Assembly: GCA_021784265.1 (NCBI GenBank)
Contig: JAJXTA010000301.1
Location: forward strand, 1-5,057
DNA from: a bacterium
GTDB lineage: Bacteria > Verrucomicrobiota > Verrucomicrobiia > Limisphaerales > J093
Direction: 5' to 3'
Length of the DNA: 5,057 nt
Below are positions 1 to 5,057 of the stretch, piece by piece (the first letter of the stretch is position 1; the number at the start of each line of letters is the position of its first letter). A program made the position numbers and the translations under genes. The notes below the pieces were generated by a model, which made no database searches, was not told where the DNA came from, and saw nothing but the letters and a program-made list of their open reading frames with translations.

Positions 1-198
1 GACGATCGCGCCGCTGGCTGCCAGGGGATGGGGGACCGACTCGCCCCCGGCCTCGCCGGGCGACCGCTCAGGCTGGGGACAATAAACGACCACCTCGACC
101 TCATGCCGGCGCAACCCGACGCAGAGCCGTTGGATGGCGGTCTCGGTGCCGCCCCACTCCGCCGGGTCGCACTTGCGCAGCAGGTGGACGGTGCGCAT
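1..198 (-). CDS. Glycosyltransferase family 4 (GT-B fold), N-terminal fragment, runs off the window
   Basis: Minus-strand reading from an ATG at 198-196 gives 66 uninterrupted codons to the window edge, so the gene is cut off and most of it is missing. The protein begins MRTVHLLRKCDPAEWGGTET, followed by a helix-like AIQRLCVGLRRH and a beta-strand-like EVEVVVYCP. A first beta strand, a 'GGTE/GGxE' loop, a helix and a 'H.V.V..' strand are the usual start of the N-terminal Rossmann domain in GT4 glycosyltransferases, which transfer sugars from nucleotide donors on the cytoplasmic side of the membrane. Donor and acceptor cannot be inferred because the C-terminal donor-binding domain is outside the window. 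The ATG overlaps the stop of the ligase-like gene by one base (TGATG), so translation is probably coupled. A G-rich stretch (GGTGGGGGGG, 216-207) lies 8 bases upstream and could act as a weak ribosome binding site. Family call fairly sure; specific function unknown. Confidence 0.85.
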   Translation of the reverse strand, partial: MRTVHLLRKCDPAEWGGTETAIQRLCVGLRRHEVEVVVYCPQPERSPGEAGGESVPHPLAASGAIV

Positions 199-1715
199 CA
201 GCGATGCCCCCCCACCGCGGCGAAGACCGGCACCATGGGTTGCGGGCAGGCTTGCGCCCGTGGGTGCGGCTGGGGCCGGCGGGCGCGCCGTTGGGCGTAG
301 TAAAGGCCGGCCAGCATGCCCAGCAGCAGGTGAAACGCCAAAAGAATCGGCGTCTGGTGATAGATCCACTCGAAGAGGCTCTGCAAGAAGACCCCGCACG
401 TGCCAAAGAACAGCCCCACACCCAACCGATGGCCAAGGTTCGACCCCACCCCAGGCGGGCTGGAGGCACGCGCGGTCCGCGGCGGGAAAGGGCGCCGCCC
501 CCAGTTCCGGGGGGTGCGGCGGCCCAGGAACGTCACCCCGACCTGGAGCCAGCGCAGCCAGACCAGCGCGAACAGCGCCAACCCCGGCCACCCCAACTCA
601 CCGACGGTCAAGGCCCCGAGATTGTGGGCCGGCGCGGCGTAGGAGATGCTGGGCAAAATGTCTTTGCTGGGGGCCAGATCGATGTTGTCGTAGTCCTCAT
701 AGTGGTAATCGAGCTTGGCGCCGTATTCTTTGCTAACCCAGTACGACCAGTTGTTGAGTCCGACTCCCAGCGGGCGGTCTTCGACGATCACCAAGGCCTG
801 GCGCAGGTAGTAGGCGCGGCTCTCGGCATGCTCGTCGCCGTACTCGCTGGCAATGGTCGAGGTCTCGAAGCGCTGTTTGATGCTCTCCCATGATTTGGCG
901 ACCAAGCCCAACAGCCCGACGCCCACCGCCGCCACCACCGCCAGCTTGCGCAGGGTGATGCGCCACGACAGACACCGCAGCGCCACCCCCAACGCCAGCA
1001 AACCAAAGATCGGGATGCCCGCCCGAGAAAGCGTCAGCAACGTAGTCCCGCTCGCCCCCAGAAACGCGCCGCCGCAGAGCCAGCGCGACAGACGCGGGGC
1101 GTCGGAGATGGCCGTGGCCAACAGGACCGGCCCCACCAGGCAGAGGAACATCGAGACGCTGTTGGGATGATCGAGGGTGCCGGTGATCCGATAGACGCCC
1201 TTGAGGAAATGTTCCTCCAGGGCCAGGATGGCTTCCAGCGCCACGGCGCACGCTAGTCCGCACACCACGATCAGTTGCTCGCGCTCGCCTCGGATGAAGA
1301 GGGCACCGGCCAGGAAGATCAGCAACGCCCGCACCATCTTGGACAGCTCGAACAGCCCGTACAGCTTCGGCTCGCCGCTCGCGACCGAGAAACCGCAGTA
1401 CGCCAGAAACAAGAGCATCGGCCCCAGCCCGGCCGGCCAGAACCAGCGCGGACTCCCGGGGCGTGGCCGCGCCAGGGCGCTGACCAAAAGGCCGAAGGCC
1501 AGCAGGTCCAGCACCGTGACCTCGAAGCCGCGGGTGGTGCCGCGATACCAGTACTGACAGAAGAAGGTGAGGCTCAACTTCTCCCCCAACACGGTGCCGG
1601 CCGCCAACAGGAAGAGCGCGGCCTCCCGCGCCCGGGGTGACAGCAGGAGCAGCCCCGCGCATCCCAGCAGGCTGGGCCCGAGCAAGGTGAGCCCGATCAG
1701 GTCTTTGGTCTCCAT
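198..1715 (-). CDS. O-antigen ligase/polymerase family membrane protein (Wzy_C / WaaL-like)
   Basis: A 505-residue polytopic protein with about 12 hydrophobic segments, for example near residues 6-25, 67-82, 95-112, 128-164, 186-203, 232-248, 257-273, 373-395, 431-446 and 453-473. Family landmarks seen are TGTLDHPNSVSMF (178-190), LTLSRAG (227-233), RPLGVGLNNW (314-323), PAHNLGALTVGELGWPGL (362-379) and the C-terminal pair LFEWIYHQ plus LLLGMLAGL. The HN..L..GE.G.PG block with His364 is the conserved C-terminal end of the large periplasmic loop in WaaL/Wzy-type enzymes. These enzymes move or polymerise undecaprenyl-linked glycans at the outer face of the inner membrane. Ligase and polymerase cannot be told apart from sequence alone. 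I chose METKDL at 1715 because a GGAG (1724-1721) sits 5 bases upstream. The same frame stays open far upstream, but there it only shadows the methyltransferase and glycosyltransferase genes. The start overlaps the methyltransferase end by 19 bases and the stop overlaps the next start. An Arg/Pro-rich hydrophilic stretch (about 397-430) is probably a cytoplasmic loop. Confidence 0.9.
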   Translation of the reverse strand: METKDLIGLTLLGPSLLGCAGLLLLSPRAREAALFLLAAGTVLGEKLSLTFFCQYWYRGTTRGFEVTVLDLLAFGLLVSALARPRPGSPRWFWPAGLGPMLLFLAYCGFSVASGEPKLYGLFELSKMVRALLIFLAGALFIRGEREQLIVVCGLACAVALEAILALEEHFLKGVYRITGTLDHPNSVSMFLCLVGPVLLATAISDAPRLSRWLCGGAFLGASGTTLLTLSRAGIPIFGLLALGVALRCLSWRITLRKLAVVAAVGVGLLGLVAKSWESIKQRFETSTIASEYGDEHAESRAYYLRQALVIVEDRPLGVGLNNWSYWVSKEYGAKLDYHYEDYDNIDLAPSKDILPSISYAAPAHNLGALTVGELGWPGLALFALVWLRWLQVGVTFLGRRTPRNWGRRPFPPRTARASSPPGVGSNLGHRLGVGLFFGTCGVFLQSLFEWIYHQTPILLAFHLLLGMLAGLYYAQRRARRPQPHPRAQACPQPMVPVFAAVGGHR

Positions 1716-2368
1716 CCCTTCTCCGCGGTGAGCAGGATGTTGGTGGGGATGAACAGGTCCCGCACCGGCTTGCCCATGCCACAGGTCTGGAGGACAATCC
1801 GCGCGAAACCCGCCCCCGCCACCACCGCTCGCAACGTGTTCTTCGTGAAGAAGCGCAGGTGCGGATTGTTGGGGGCAAAATGCGCATCCCATTTGAGGAG
1901 TGCGATCAGGAGGTTCTTGCCCAGGCCATGATAGGGCACCGTGACCAGGAGGCGCCCACCGGGGGCCAGGACGCGGTGCATCTCGCGGACCGCGAAGGCC
2001 GGGTCGAACAGGTGCTCCAGGACTTCCGAACACCAAATCACGGCGAAATGGTCGGGCGGAAAGGGGAGCGGGTCGGCGAGGTCGTGTTGCTGAAACTGGA
2101 TGTCTGGATAGGCGCGGGCATTCTGTTGGATTTGCGCCGCTGAGAGGTCGAGGGCGGTCACCTGCCGCGAGAAGCGGGCCAGATCGCGGGTGAAGGCGCC
2201 GTCGCCGCACCCCACCTCGAGGACCCGCGCCTGGTTGGGCAGCCCGTGGAGTTGGCGGGCCATCCAGGCGCGGAAGTTGGCGGCGTAGCCCTGGACATTG
2301 CCGGAGTGGCCGGCGGCTTCTTCCAGCCAGTACCGTTCGTAATAGCTCTTTTGGGTGGTCGCTGGCAT
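1697..2368 (-). CDS. Class I SAM-dependent methyltransferase (Methyltransf_11/25-like)
   Basis: A 223-residue soluble protein with the ordered motifs of the Rossmann-like methyltransferase fold. Motif I is VLEVGCGDG (49-57), which binds S-adenosylmethionine. An acidic residue follows strand 2 in TALDLS (Asp74), then HDLADPLPF (95-103) and CSEVLEHLFDP (113-123) for strand 4, then LAPGGRLLVTVPYHG (134-148) for motif post-III. A later HLRFFTKNTLRAVVAGAGF (170-188) is typical of the Methyltransf_11/25 group, where it forms the last helix and strand. The length is normal for a free-standing enzyme. Its position between a glycosyltransferase and a Wzy/WaaL-like protein suggests O-methylation of a sugar in the glycan, but the substrate is inferred from context only. 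The ATG (2368-2366) is 6 bases after the glycosyltransferase stop. No good ribosome binding site lies in range (the nearest GAGG is 20 bases away), which points to coupled re-initiation. The 3' end overlaps the ligase-like gene by 19 bases. Confidence 0.92.
   Translation of the reverse strand: MPATTQKSYYERYWLEEAAGHSGNVQGYAANFRAWMARQLHGLPNQARVLEVGCGDGAFTRDLARFSRQVTALDLSAAQIQQNARAYPDIQFQQHDLADPLPFPPDHFAVIWCSEVLEHLFDPAFAVREMHRVLAPGGRLLVTVPYHGLGKNLLIALLKWDAHFAPNNPHLRFFTKNTLRAVVAGAGFARIVLQTCGMGKPVRDLFIPTNILLTAEKGWRPKT
1721..1724 (-). promoter_or_regulatory. Ribosome binding site (GGAG) of the ligase-like gene
   Basis: On the minus strand GGAG is followed by five bases (AAGGG) and then the ATG at 1715-1713. 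It lies inside the last codons of the methyltransferase gene. It is the clearest Shine-Dalgarno match in the window and decides the METKDL start for the membrane protein against the much longer upstream open frame. Confidence 0.7.
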
Positions 2369-2374
2369 GGGGTT

Positions 2375-3544
2375 TCAACCGGCGTTGGCCTCGGGCGGGC
2401 TGGCGGCGCCAGCCGTTTCCATGGCCAACCGGCCCAAGTTGTCGCGCCCCACCTTGGGCCAGTAATGCGTCTGGCCCCCGCGCAGATGGCGATGCGCCCG
2501 CGCGCAGGCAATGAGGGTAACGACAAAGCCCGCCAGCGCCGCCGGAAGGTGGGAGAACCGCTCCCAGCGGGGTAATCGCGCCCAGCGCTGAAAGCGGAAC
2601 GTGAGCGCGTTGGGAAAGAGGCGCCAAAAGAAACGGGCCTGCCGGAGGTGGGCGGCGATGAGTTGCTTCAGCCAATCCGGGTCGGCCGCCTCGAGTCGTT
2701 GGAGCGTCACCGCCAGGTCGGCCCGCTGGTCAGCGGGGAGGGTTTTGAGGTATTCGAGCGCCACGAAGACGGTGGTTTGGCCGATCATTTGGCGCTTCTG
2801 GTTGTTGAGGACCTGCCGCACCGAGCGGTAGGCCTCATAGACGTGCGAGGCATGCTCCGCGCGCCGGATCCGTTTCGGGTCCAACGGCCGGGAGAGGAAG
2901 TCGGTGCAGACCACCGCCTTGATGAACCCATCGTCGGGAGCGCCCAGGTCGCGCGGCAAGTAGAGGCGGCGGGCCGTCTCGGCCCGGATGCAGTAAAGCT
3001 GGCCGGTGATCTGCCCCTCGATCGTGCGCGTCATGTCCGTCGTCGCCAGCGAGAGCCGGTCGCGCCAGGACTTGTGGGCCTTGAACGCAAGGTCCTTCTC
3101 CTGCCGATCCGTGGCGATGCGGGCCTGCGGCTCGGCCAGCAGCAAGGCGTACATGTTGAAGAGCGTGTCGGGCCGATTGAACACGATGTCCGAGTCCATG
3201 ATGTAGAGGAACCGGGCCTGCGGATGCGACAGGGTGTGCATGAAGGCGTTCCACGTGTGGTTGCGCCCGGCCTGGGCGATCTCATCGACCCGGCAGTCAA
3301 ACGTCCCCGCGAACGGATGCCGCTGCGATTGTTCCGCGAACACGGCGGCGGCAATCTCCGCGGTCCGGTCGGTGCACCCGTTGGCCACGCACAGCACCTC
3401 GGCGCGCTCCCCGCGCTCGGCCAAGCGCGCGAAGAGCGATTGGGCAAAGACCGATTCCAGCGAGGTGCGGATTGCCGCCTCCTCGTTCCAAGCCCGTACG
3501 GCAATCGAAATACAGGGCGGCGCGAGAATTTCAGATATCGTCAT
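2375..3544 (-). CDS. Glycosyltransferase family 2 (GT-A fold)
   Basis: A 389-residue protein starting MTISEILAPP. The GT-A fold is indicated by CISIAVRAWNEE (11-22), the usual first strand and 'NEE' of family 2. CVANGCTDRT (52-61) takes the place of the common DDGS.D.T nucleotide-binding motif, and YIMDSDIVF (114-122) carries a DxD (Asp117, Asp119) for metal and nucleotide sugar. GAPDDGFIKA (201-210) probably supplies the acceptor-side acidic residues. One hydrophobic segment near 333-348 followed by Arg/His could anchor the C-terminus to the membrane; there is no multi-spanning translocation domain as in cellulose or hyaluronan synthases. It would add a sugar to a lipid-linked or polysaccharide acceptor in the cytoplasm; donor and acceptor are unknown. 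The frame is open to a GTG at 3637, but those 31 extra residues are Pro/Arg-rich and unlike a GT2 start, so I chose ATG 3544-3542, although no clear ribosome binding site precedes it. It appears to be the first gene of the tightly packed glycan operon. Confidence 0.88.
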   Translation of the reverse strand: MTISEILAPPCISIAVRAWNEEAAIRTSLESVFAQSLFARLAERGERAEVLCVANGCTDRTAEIAAAVFAEQSQRHPFAGTFDCRVDEIAQAGRNHTWNAFMHTLSHPQARFLYIMDSDIVFNRPDTLFNMYALLLAEPQARIATDRQEKDLAFKAHKSWRDRLSLATTDMTRTIEGQITGQLYCIRAETARRLYLPRDLGAPDDGFIKAVVCTDFLSRPLDPKRIRRAEHASHVYEAYRSVRQVLNNQKRQMIGQTTVFVALEYLKTLPADQRADLAVTLQRLEAADPDWLKQLIAAHLRQARFFWRLFPNALTFRFQRWARLPRWERFSHLPAALAGFVVTLIACARAHRHLRGGQTHYWPKVGRDNLGRLAMETAGAASPPEANAG

Positions 3545-3842
3545 GGTCCAGATCGCCGGAGGGAGCGACGGCTCCCGCGGCTCTGGTCGGCAACCTAGCC
3601 TGGAAGTTGGTGCCGGCGGAAGTGGGTGAAGGCCCACGAGACCGGCGGTGCCGGACCCCAGGTCTGGCCGGCCATCGACCGCATCGCGGCGGCGCCGCTG
3701 GGGTTCAAACCTCCACCGGGGCTCGGCCTCCCGCGTGAGGGCCTGAGGGTCGCGGGCACGGCGGGGCCAAGCCCCAGGAGGTTAGCCGGCCCGCCGTTCC
3801 CGCACCGGACCCACCCGCGGTCGGAGGTCCGAAAATGCTCCC
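3545..3842. other. Intergenic region between the secreted protein gene and the glycan operon
   Basis: These 298 bases separate the stop of the secreted protein from the chosen start of the family 2 glycosyltransferase. I see no gene here: the open frames on both strands are short, Pro/Arg/Gly-rich and continue into shadows of the neighbours. The region must carry the promoter if the glycan genes are transcribed independently. Only a weak TAGGTT (minus strand, 3595-3590) resembles a -10 element, and it has no good -35 partner. The region is very GC-rich and holds several perfect short hairpins (CCGGC-GGT-GCCGG at 3642-3654, GGGGC-CAA-GCCCC at 3763-3775, TCGGA-GG-TCCGA at 3821-3832). None is followed by a T-run in the transcribed direction, so no canonical intrinsic terminator can be called. 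Confidence 0.7.
3653..3706. repeat. Inverted repeat with nested palindromes upstream of the glycan operon
   Basis: GGACCCCAG (3653-3661) pairs with CTGGGGTTC (3698-3706) over nine positions with one G-T wobble. The 36 bases enclosed contain TGGCCGGCCA (3665-3674), a perfect palindrome, and CCGC-ATC-GCGG (3679-3689), a four-pair stem with a three-base loop. A third palindrome, GCGGCGCCGC (3689-3698), overlaps the right arm. On the minus strand this would lie roughly 110-160 bases upstream of the glycosyltransferase start, possibly in its leader RNA. Stems of this size are expected by chance in sequence this GC-rich, so it is recorded as a visible structure only. Confidence 0.3.
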
Positions 3843-5057
3843 TCAGTTCACGCTGGAAACGGCGTAGAATCGCCCGCCCATGGCCGGGGCCGCCGGGTCG
3901 AGCCAGGTGGCGTTCGTGCCAGCCGCAGTGAGGGGGCCGCTGAGGTCGAGCCAGGGGCCGCGCAGACTGCCGCGCCCGAGGACGTGGTAGCTCTGACCAG
4001 GGAGGGCGCTCCAGCTCAGGAGCAGGCCCTGGCTCGTGAGCCTGAGGGTGCCGATCTTGACGGCACCGCTGCTGCGGGCCAGCGCCACCGTACCCCCGCC
4101 CACGTTGCCCACGGCGCCGGTCGAGGCGCTGGTGGCGCTTACCGAGCCTACCGGGGCGGCCGAAGCCGGGAGGGCAGCCGTCAACGAGGGTGAGGACTTC
4201 CCGGCGTCATCCCAGGTTGCCCGTCCACCGTAGAGGGAGAAGGCCATGCCGTTGAGCGTGCTGCCCTCCAACCCGACGGCGCTGGCCGGCACTGCCAGTT
4301 GCACCCATTGCCCCGCGGGTGGCAGGGCGCCCATGTACACCCGGCTGACGGTGCCATTGACACCGTAGCTGATATCATCGGCGCCCCAGTAGGCGCGATG
4401 CTCCCAAGTGCCATCGTTCCACATCAACATTGCTTCGCTGGGGGAATTGGTGGGGTCCAGATAGACGTAGGCGAACAGGACATCGCCGGTGCTCACCATC
4501 ATGGTCGCGGTGGCGCTACTGAAGTAGTGTTCGTGCAGGCCCGCGGCGAGGTTGGACTGTTGCGCCACGGCGCCGGAATAAGGGGCCGGGGCGCTGCTAA
4601 TCCAAGTCCAACTGTCACCGCCGTCGGCATTCGGGACCGCGCCGGCGGGCAAGGCATCATCCACCCAGGTCACCAACGGGCTATTGGCCGAGAAACTGCC
4701 GGCGGCGAAGATGCGGCGGCCGTCGGGCCACTGGGCTTCCGCTTCGACCCATTGCGGGCCGCTGTTGACGGGCGAGAAAGTGAAGGTCGGCCCATAAGCG
4801 GGTTCCTGATCACGCGCTTCCCAGACGACGCGCGCGCCGGCGAGGTCCAGCCCGGGAGCCTGCAGCGAGACCGTCACCGGGGTGTTGAGCAGGGCGGTAT
4901 TGGTGGGCACCACGATCTGGGCGGCCACCGGTGACCAAGCCTGGGTGCTCGGCCCAGCGAGCGTGGCCAGGAAGGCGAGGCTGGCCAGCGAACGGGCCTG
5001 GTTCAAGATCGTGAACTCCGTCGTGACGTTGTAGCTGTCGCCCCAGCGGTCGTAGAA
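3843..5057 (-). CDS. Secreted multidomain protein, 3' part: probable GH9-like hydrolase end with Ig-like, CBM-like and C-terminal domains
   Basis: The frame is open to the window edge, giving 404 visible residues; the 5' part is missing. A TTG at 5006 is in frame but is not a believable start, because coding-like sequence continues upstream of it. Residues 1-46 (DRWGDSYNVTTE, then FTILNQARSLASLAFLA) align in spacing with the 'D...D....E.A.....A...ALA' end of GH9 catalytic domains, which would make Glu14 the acid/base residue; this is inference. Residues 47-124 form an Ig-like domain (VVWEARDQEP, FTFSP, WVEAEAQWPDG). Residues 127-289 are a Trp/Tyr-rich beta-sandwich-like module (VWVDD-type start, HEHYF, DVLFAYVYLDP, MLMWNDGTWEHRAYWG, GQWVQLAVPAS, LNGMAFSLYGGRATWD). 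Residues 290-331 are a Ser/Ala/Gly-rich linker. Residues 332-404 are a small Fn3-like C-terminal domain ending RFYAVSSVN. The protein is probably exported and acts on, or binds, polysaccharide outside the cell. There is no PEP-CTERM or LPXTG signal at the end. The coding call is secure; the enzyme family is tentative. Confidence 0.83.
   Translation of the reverse strand, partial: FYDRWGDSYNVTTEFTILNQARSLASLAFLATLAGPSTQAWSPVAAQIVVPTNTALLNTPVTVSLQAPGLDLAGARVVWEARDQEPAYGPTFTFSPVNSGPQWVEAEAQWPDGRRIFAAGSFSANSPLVTWVDDALPAGAVPNADGGDSWTWISSAPAPYSGAVAQQSNLAAGLHEHYFSSATATMMVSTGDVLFAYVYLDPTNSPSEAMLMWNDGTWEHRAYWGADDISYGVNGTVSRVYMGALPPAGQWVQLAVPASAVGLEGSTLNGMAFSLYGGRATWDDAGKSSPSLTAALPASAAPVGSVSATSASTGAVGNVGGGTVALARSSGAVKIGTLRLTSQGLLLSWSALPGQSYHVLGRGSLRGPWLDLSGPLTAAGTNATWLDPAAPAMGGRFYAVSSVN

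Noticed and set aside
134..893. Overlapping plus-strand open frames of about 200 and 229 codons opposite the ligase-like gene
   Set aside because: Compositionally biased (Arg/Pro/Gly) translations with no motifs; the minus strand carries a convincing membrane protein with family landmarks.
733..1887. 384-codon minus-strand open frame overlapping the ligase-like and methyltransferase genes
   Set aside because: Arg/Gly/Pro-rich alternate-frame reading of the same strand, without hydrophobic segments or motifs.
1716..2675. Upstream extension of the ligase-like reading frame by 320 codons (total 825 codons, minus strand)
   Set aside because: The extra part is Pro/Arg/Ala-rich, lies out of frame over the well-supported methyltransferase and glycosyltransferase genes, and has no domain. 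A good ribosome binding site precedes METKDL at 1715.
2648..3598. 316-codon open frame on the plus strand opposite the family 2 glycosyltransferase
   Set aside because: It is an antisense shadow caused by high GC at third positions. Its translation shows no fold or motif, while the opposite strand has clear GT2 motifs.
3545..3637. N-terminal extension of the family 2 glycosyltransferase from a GTG at 3637
   Set aside because: The 31 extra residues are Pro/Arg-rich and precede the normal first beta strand of a GT-A domain; ATG 3544 gives a standard GT2 start.
3650..3722. tRNA-like T-arm (TGGGG-TTCAAAC-CTCCA, 3699-3715) on the plus strand
   Set aside because: The arm folds with five pairs including a wobble, but the seven bases expected for the acceptor stem do not pair across the predicted ends and no D-arm or anticodon arm could be placed.
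3763..3775. Possible intrinsic terminator hairpin GGGGC-CAA-GCCCC after the secreted protein gene
   Set aside because: The stem is only five pairs and no T-run follows it on the minus strand.
3821..3832. Possible terminator hairpin TCGGA-GG-TCCGA just after the stop of the secreted protein
   Set aside because: The loop of two bases is too tight, and on the minus strand the T-run lies before the hairpin, not after it.
3843..3900. PEP-CTERM or LPXTG sorting signal at the end of the secreted protein
   Set aside because: The C-terminus ends RFYAVSSVN with no PEP motif, hydrophobic helix or basic tail.
3843..5006. TTG at 5006 as the true start of the secreted protein
   Set aside because: The frame stays open to the window edge with protein-like sequence, and the following residues do not form a signal peptide with a basic start, hydrophobic core and cleavage site.

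Overview
The window is a GC-rich bacterial segment in which every supported gene lies on the minus strand, so it is read from the right-hand end to the left. Organism: the secreted protein at the right end has an Ig-like domain, a Trp/Tyr-rich beta-sandwich module and a short C-terminal domain with a 'GPW..LSG...A.G....W.D......RFY.V' pattern. I associate this architecture with Verrucomicrobiota, especially Limisphaerales/Pedosphaera-like lineages. This assignment rests on recalled family resemblance, not on a search.

Layout in transcription order. (1) 5057-3843: the 3' part of a large secreted multidomain protein whose 5' part lies outside the window. Its first visible residues resemble the C-terminal, acid/base-Glu end of a GH9-type glycoside hydrolase domain. 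Ig-like, putative carbohydrate-binding and C-terminal domains follow. (2) 3842-3545: a 298-base gap with no gene, no convincing promoter and no canonical terminator, but several GC-rich inverted repeats. (3) 3544-2375: a family 2 (GT-A) glycosyltransferase. (4) 2368-1697: a class I SAM-dependent methyltransferase. (5) 1715-198: an O-antigen ligase/polymerase family (Wzy_C/WaaL-like) polytopic membrane protein. (6) 198-1, running off the left edge: the N-terminal 66 residues of a family 4 (GT-B) glycosyltransferase.

Genes 3 to 6 are packed as one transcription unit: a 6-base gap, then a 19-base overlap, then a 1-base TGATG overlap. Together they look like part of a surface or exopolysaccharide locus. 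The two glycosyltransferases would build a lipid-linked repeat unit, the methyltransferase may decorate a sugar, and the membrane protein would polymerise or ligate the glycan on the outer face of the inner membrane. The secreted hydrolase-like protein is on the same strand but separated by 298 bases, so a functional link to the glycan is possible but unproven. I see no tRNA, rRNA, CRISPR array, insertion sequence or phage feature.
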